This document shows, one piece after another, positions 57,961-64,000 of a stretch of 64,000 nucleotides of DNA. A model generated the notes under the pieces. That model saw only the letters and a program-made list of their open reading frames with translations. It had not been told where the DNA came from and made no database searches. Location: positions 52,542,750 through 52,606,749 of the forward strand of contig CM049318.1 of NCBI GenBank assembly GCA_026874595.1. Reading direction: 5' to 3'. The position numbers were made by a program, and so were the translations under genes. Position 1 is the stretch's first letter, and each line of letters opens with the position of its first letter. Origin of the DNA: Sipunculus nudus (taxonomy: Eukaryota; Annelida; Sipuncula; Golfingiida; Sipunculidae).

Positions 57961-59150
57961 GTGAATTTTACCAAATTACGTGTGCCTTTTCCTAATCCTC
58001 CATAAAGGAATTTCAACAAAATCTATTCAGAATATTTTGAGAAAAAAAAGGTCACAAACAAACCAAGGGTAAACATATCACTTCTTGCGAAGGTATAATA
58101 ATGGCCCCACGCCCACCAGACCAATGAGTGTCGATATCGATTACCTGTTAACTATCTGCATATTAGGATAATTCACAGAAGCCTGGGCTGTATGGATCAA
58201 CCTTGCGGAGTCTAATGCGGGGGATGGCTATAACATCCATGTATCTCCTTGTATATCTGTACATTAGATCGCCAGTGGAATGACCATCTGCCGTAATAAC
58301 CAACATTAGGGGTACGTTTGGTTTAATACGTCTAGCCCAGCAAATGGTGGCTGGACTTCACTGAATTATGGAAATTCAGATCGGTGAACTAATCTGGTAG
58401 GACAGTTAGTCAGCTAAAACTCCCATAACTTAGTCCACTTGCAGGATCCATCAATCTTGTATAACGGCTCTGTCGAGTGGCCGGCGTGTTATGACGCCTG
58501 ACAACACGCGAAACGAAACATTTGGTCCATATCAGATGTACAGCTTACATAAATGAATATTTAAATGAAAATTATTATATCAGCACAAAAACACTCAGTC
58601 TCTATAGGCGTCGCTAAATACAGGCCTTGCTCATTTTTAAATGAGAGGGATAACTTCCTTAACTGTGCATATAAGGTTGCCATTCGACAACTTATGGGAA
58701 ATATTGACCGTATGCCAGGGATACGCATTTGTTGACATCCTTAGATAGTCTGAAGTAAGGCATCATTGTCCCTTTGAATTCAAAATCATTATAAACGATT
58801 TTGTAATACTTCTCATATATTTAATCCCCTTTTAAACTCATTTTTAACGGATTTTGCTCATGAAACATGAAAATCCAAAATTTAGGATTTTCAGTTTCGC
58901 ATGCATATCTGGAAACATGTAATTTAAAAAGATATCGTACTAATTTCACAAATAATTTAAAATAAAATGATCTACATTTTACACATTAAATTGGAATAAA
59001 AAGAAAGATGACAGATGTATAACAAAAGGCGTGGAGTTATTGGTATCTGTTTTATGATTGTTTATTTTAAATGCAAACGTTTTAGCAGATGTGCAAAGTA
59101 CCACGATGTTTTTTTCTTGGATGAAAATTTTGACTCAAACGAACTAAAAA

Positions 59151-59152
<2 letters not shown>

Positions 59153-59200
<48 letters not shown>
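59153..59200. repeat. (TA)n microsatellite
   Basis: 48 bp of uninterrupted TA. Confidence 0.97.
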
Positions 59201-59202
<2 letters not shown>

Positions 59203-61607
59203 ATCTGAAAGAAAATATTCTGAGGATTTACAATATTGTAACACTTCATGAAATATTTCCGTTGTAAGACACAGGCGTGAATAGGCATGAATCTAGAGGC
59301 ATCATGGAATGTAGTGGGTTTAGGGGCCTAAATAAGGTTGCGCTGATACCCAGCCATATAAGAATGTTACCTAATGGTAGTAAAATGCCTCGGGGGAAAT
59401 TTATAGTTGAGCCAGCCCTCTAAAACCTGACAAATATGTAAAATAAATGATGAACTACAGCGATTGCACACTGTATAATCACTTTTCTCGGAGGACCCCT
59501 GGCGCTTTCACGGAAAGAAAATAATTAGCAACCTTCCAGGGGATTAGAAAAAGAGTGCCATGACGACCTCAGGGGGCATTAAAAAAATCACCGTTGTCGT
59601 TTGGCCGTTGGGGTTCGTGCACAGTTTACGGTATAAGTGAAATTATTACTAAGAGATAGTGAACGCTTCTGCAGTTAAAGAGGTTTATGTGAAATATCGG
59701 GGCATTGTTTAAATTATTTCTTCTTGTCTATTTTTAACTACATTGCAAACTTAAATCGAGATTTTGAAACAACTATAATTATATTGATTGTTATAATTAC
59801 AATGAGACATGTGAACCATCGACTGGTGATGTTTAATCTATACGGAGCGCTGGTAACGTGCTATTCTGTATATGTATGTACTTACAAGGGTTGCCTCTCT
59901 GGGGCATTGTTAAAATCGATTATTAGCCCCGATTCGACGAATTCTTATCGATTTAATTAGGGGTGAGTATCAGGAGAAATGGAATTATTTTCGATTTAGG
60001 TTGTACAAGATTATCGAGAAAAAAATTATTAATTACAATTTTTTTCTTAAACATACGTCCCTTGAACGACATGCCTGCAAGTAAGCAATACTCTTCTTTT
60101 TCTAGCCAGAGCTTTGATAATCGTATCGGTTCTCTTGTATCGATAAATACTATTTACATATCAAGACAGTCGTATATGACGTGTGATTATTCATGTGTAT
60201 GTAATTGCATGGGCAACTGGTAGTTTACGTATTCACGTTTACAACTAAATTTCCTATGAATCTATTGTTGTTGATTAAATGTTCTTAGTACAAAGAATGG
60301 CACCTTATCATATTTGCCTGGGTAGTACCATAGGTATTTTGGTCTCTTCACGAGGATATACAATGCAAATCTGAGCTCTGTTCTTCACACATTACATTAG
60401 GTTCCTTAAATGAAAATCATTTGGCGATGATAAATAAAATATTGGTGTTATTGTATATAACAATAAGGACCATTTACTATAAAAAATTGATAAAATGATA
60501 AACCCAACAGCAATTTGACCATATTCCGTCCCCACAGTGGGCGTCTCATCTTCTATTTCGGAGGCAAAATTTGGCCATTTGGGTCCCACGTGTTTCCATT
60601 AGAACCAGCTCGCCTGGATTTCTATGTGTGATGAATATGAAATTGATTTGACAGCCTGATATTGCCCCTAGGCTTTCACCAGAACAATCACAGTTTATAC
60701 CTCTTAAAGTAGCCTTGATTGACAGAGAGATCAGTATGTAATGCAAAAGAAAAACCGTCCTTGACCGAGATATTAGCCAGGTTAATATCGTGAAAAAGCT
60801 TGCCTGTTCACCAATTCTATCTACCCTGTGTAAAGAAGCAACCAGGAGAGTCAGGGGAATTATGGAATATTTCAAAAGGCTTTAATCCCGTGGAAAGTTA
60901 TAAAAAATGGTGTGTTGACATGGATGATGATAATGAAGTTAAATAAAAAACAGCCGTTCGAGTCAGTTCAGATCCGTTTAGCTGTATCAATATACCAATA
61001 TATCGATACATATCAGTACACCACATCGATACATGCAGTTACCGATACGCATTTATCTCTGATTGTTTTAAAAGAAGGGGAAACAATTAATCGAGGCCAA
61101 TTTTTCTTGCATATTCTGAACTACATGTACGACAACAGGTAAAACTTGTGGTGAAAGACTTGGAGAAAACCAAATATTATTTTATGAGGGCGAATGTGAT
61201 TTAGAGGATTCACATCTCCTGAAACATACGAAAACTGTGCAGCTACATGTCACAAAAAATAATACCTTCAATCGTCTTAATAATATATGTATATATATAA
61301 TATAATATATACGTCTGAAAACATATATGGAACGGCGTTGGAAAGGACTATTAAACGAGATCGAAATTTTAATCCACAGTATTAAACACCCTAGTAACAT
61401 CTAGTATATGAGGTTAAAGAAAAAGAGATATTACGTATCTAAACATCAAATATCTTATGCTCTTTATGAAACGAAAGAGTTGGTCCATCATTTGAAATGT
61501 GTGCCTATACCAAATCCCAAGAGGATCACTGCAGGACTGAGGTTGTGGCGTCATTAACTGACAGGTGGCTCTCGTTTGAACAAAACATTAGAATACTCCA
61601 GTAAAAT

Positions 61608-61611
<4 letters not shown>

Positions 61612-61668
<57 letters not shown>

Positions 61669-61687
61669 GTATATATATATACATATA

Positions 61688-61751
<64 letters not shown>
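61612..61751. repeat. compound (TA)n-(GA)n microsatellite
   Basis: About 110 bp of TA with TGTATA and TACATA interruptions, then 30 bp of GA. Confidence 0.96.
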
Positions 61752-61755
<4 letters not shown>

Positions 61756-64000
61756 TGGTACTAGGATACAAAGAAAAATCTCCCTATTTACGGCCGGCTG
61801 CTTTAACCACTAAGCTGCGACAGATCCCCAACCCTCAGTGTAGTTCCATCTCTATATACAATGGACCAGCACGGCTATTAATTCATCTCTCTATATATTA
61901 TATGCCCTCCGAGCAATGTCATCGAAATCCGTTTATACTGTTTTTGCTTCTAGTAGCTAACAGCTGTTGAGAACCAACTAACCAACCATTGAACCTAGGG
62001 GAAAACATAAGACATACCTGACGTTGTTTTAAAAAAACTATTATTTCGTAAAAAAAAATTGATTACTCCCGAAAAAAATGAAATACGAAGATTAAAGCCC
62101 CATAGGTAATTCTAAAGCAATAGCAGACATTGAATAACAGATGACGTATGAAGGAGGAAACTCCTAAGGAAAAAAAAGGAAGAAACAGATTATAGAAACA
62201 AGGATTTAAAGTCAGACAATATGTGGGTGTTGACCCAGAGGAGTCTGAGAGTTGGCGCACTTCCATAAACATACACCAGCCTGCCTGAATTTAACTGCCC
62301 AGCGAGGAAATTTGTAAAACAAAGTGAACAGCATTTGTTTAGTCACTGTTCCTCGTCGGCCGTTGGGAAGCAAAATATATACCAAAAGGAACAAAGGGAC
62401 TTTGAACAAATGAATCAAATTTCCTTGTTCTTTATTCCCGTTTATAATTATCTTTGTGATAATTGAATACTACCATTATGGATAAAAAGACGCTACATGC
62501 AATGTCAAATATAATGCAATTCAGATATGAACAATTAATAAGAATATTTCATGTTGAAATGGGAGAGAAAAAATTGTTAGAATACTGATTCAGAAAATAT
62601 AGTGGACTTGAAGCTTCCGGGGCTTGTTCCCATAATCCATTTCACAGGGTTATTAATTTTGCAGATTATAAGTTTTGCACCCGAAAAGTACCTGTTTCCG
62701 TATAGAAGTCGTATAGAAGGTATTTTTAGTTTCTTTTTTAAACTAAGTAAATCTGGAACAGGGTTTATTTTATCGTGCAGTTGACCCCTTTTTGTGCAGT
62801 TAACAGTGGAAATGTGCAGTTGCAATTCTGATTTTGTGCATCTCTAAAATTTAAAAAGAAAGATTGAAAAGAAAAAAAAAACTTTAATGCCCATGAGTAA
62901 ATAATTGAATTTCATCGATCTGTCATATCAAGGCCCAACACTAAATAACTGGCCCTTGAATGAGTTTGCAAACAATACGTTACATTTCTGTAATAAGAAA
63001 TAGAGGTTGTGTCTTAAATTAATTCATTCACAATTCGTTCGTAATATTCAGTTTATATAGAAAAGCTTTATATACAGAATTTAGATCTTCTGATAACAGT
63101 TCGGCCCTAAAAGGCCACTGTTTCTGATAATCCTGGTTTCTTGTTGTCAACATCTTTATATAGTTAGGCCTTATAGGGTGCATTTTATGCTGATAGAAAC
63201 GCTTCATTGGAAGTCTGTGCAGTTCTACAGTGTCCTTAAAGTATACACTCATCTGGCATACATTGATTGAGAATATAGTAAAGTCACATTGATATATGTT
63301 GATCGGTAAAAGTGGTCGCAGAGTTATCATTTAGGCATCATAATGGGTTAGACCCATTTCACCAGTATGTTAATGAAAGTCGGTCAATCATCCTTTGTGC
63401 TTCTATTTTCTTTCAAGAGTTCGTTGTGATATACTTCGTAAAAATTGATAAAACACGGTATCCACCAAATTAAAGCGAATAATGACAATATTTTAAACTA
63501 TCATAAGCCGAAGTCGGTTACAAAAAAGAAGTGTATCCATTATTATTGGGTTTTTACTGTACATGAATACACATGAATGCATGTATATGTTTGAAATAAA
63601 ACTGCGAACTAAAAAGTCTTTAAGGGGGTATAATAAATGCTTTCCTTTGGAAGATGCATGGCTCTAGTATTTCCTCATCACTCGTTTTATTGGAGCTTTG
63701 TTCACTTGGTTTTGGGCGGAAATTCAGGGTCACGAGGGCCGTCTACGGTAAAACATTACAGTGAGAAATCACGGCAAAAACACTACCTATCCATTATCAA
63801 CAGGCCGTGTTTTAACCTCATGGCAGCCTTAAATTTCCAGGAGAAAATCTCAGGGTGCATTTTTTAAGACTACACTCGCACTTGAGGACTGAGGTTATTA
63901 GTCCGGTAAATTGATTTACTTGTCCAGGGCGAAAATTGTCGCAATGCACTTTTTGCCTTAAAAAAATGAAATTACTGAACTTGATCAATATAAAGCCGGG

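Larger units (their letters stand above)
57389..64000. other. non-coding stretch downstream of the last recognised receptor exon
   Basis: Begins with the GTGAGT donor, so at least the first part is intron. I looked for the TM3 exon after each plausible acceptor and found none. Contains an inverted repeat at 57781-57960, (TA)n at 59153-59200 and a compound (TA)n-(GA)n at 61612-61751. A tRNA-like A-box stretch (minus, about 61795-61830) was too weak to call. Confidence 0.6.

Noticed and set aside
59724-59960. Candidate TM3 exon of the receptor (hydrophobic Ile-rich frame followed by VNHR)
   Set aside because: No acceptor in the right phase, the order of conserved TM3 residues is wrong, and AT-rich DNA gives such frames by chance.

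Overview
This is an AT-rich, gene-poor stretch of animal nuclear DNA. The organism is a eukaryote because the one host gene is split by GT-AG introns of 2.5-6 kb. The gene (a Cys-loop receptor), the tRNA-derived SINEs, the many (TA)n and (GA)n microsatellites and the Ty3/gypsy retroelement together suggest a lophotrochozoan, most likely a mollusc. I cannot name the species.

Layout. 1-32 kb holds no gene I can support. It contains decayed interspersed repeats, tandem repeats, MITE-like inverted-repeat elements, two tRNA-derived SINEs and microsatellites. Notable items are a 75-bp near-perfect palindrome (378-452), a cluster of nuclear-receptor half-sites (1993-2017), a seven-copy 48-bp tandem array (8838-9169) next to a coding-like repeat, and two pairs of old direct duplications (10.8/12.9 kb and 19.5/21.3 kb). 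32.08-39.76 kb is a tandem array of a microsatellite-bearing unit, split by a Ty3/gypsy LTR retrotransposon (33056-39593) that landed in a (TA)n tract.

The retrotransposon is the most unusual object here. Its domain order is gag, protease, integrase, reverse transcriptase, RNase H. Integrase therefore lies upstream of RT, the order of the Gmr1-like branch rather than of ordinary Ty3/gypsy elements. It is broken by several frameshifts and stops, its two LTRs differ by roughly 30 substitutions, and the 3' LTR is rearranged and lacks the poly(A) signal.

42.06-57.39 kb carries four consecutive plus-strand exons (143, 45, 110 and 539 nt) of an alpha-type nicotinic acetylcholine receptor subunit. 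They run from the start of the ligand-binding domain through TM1 and TM2. The signal-peptide exon upstream and the TM3/TM4 exons downstream were not found and probably lie outside the window. Vicinal cysteines, the 13-residue Cys loop and the cation-selective GEK motif are present, but the loop A tyrosine and the outer-ring glutamate of TM2 are replaced. 57.39-64 kb is non-coding as far as I can see.

All identifications come from reading the sequence and from remembered family features; no database search was run.
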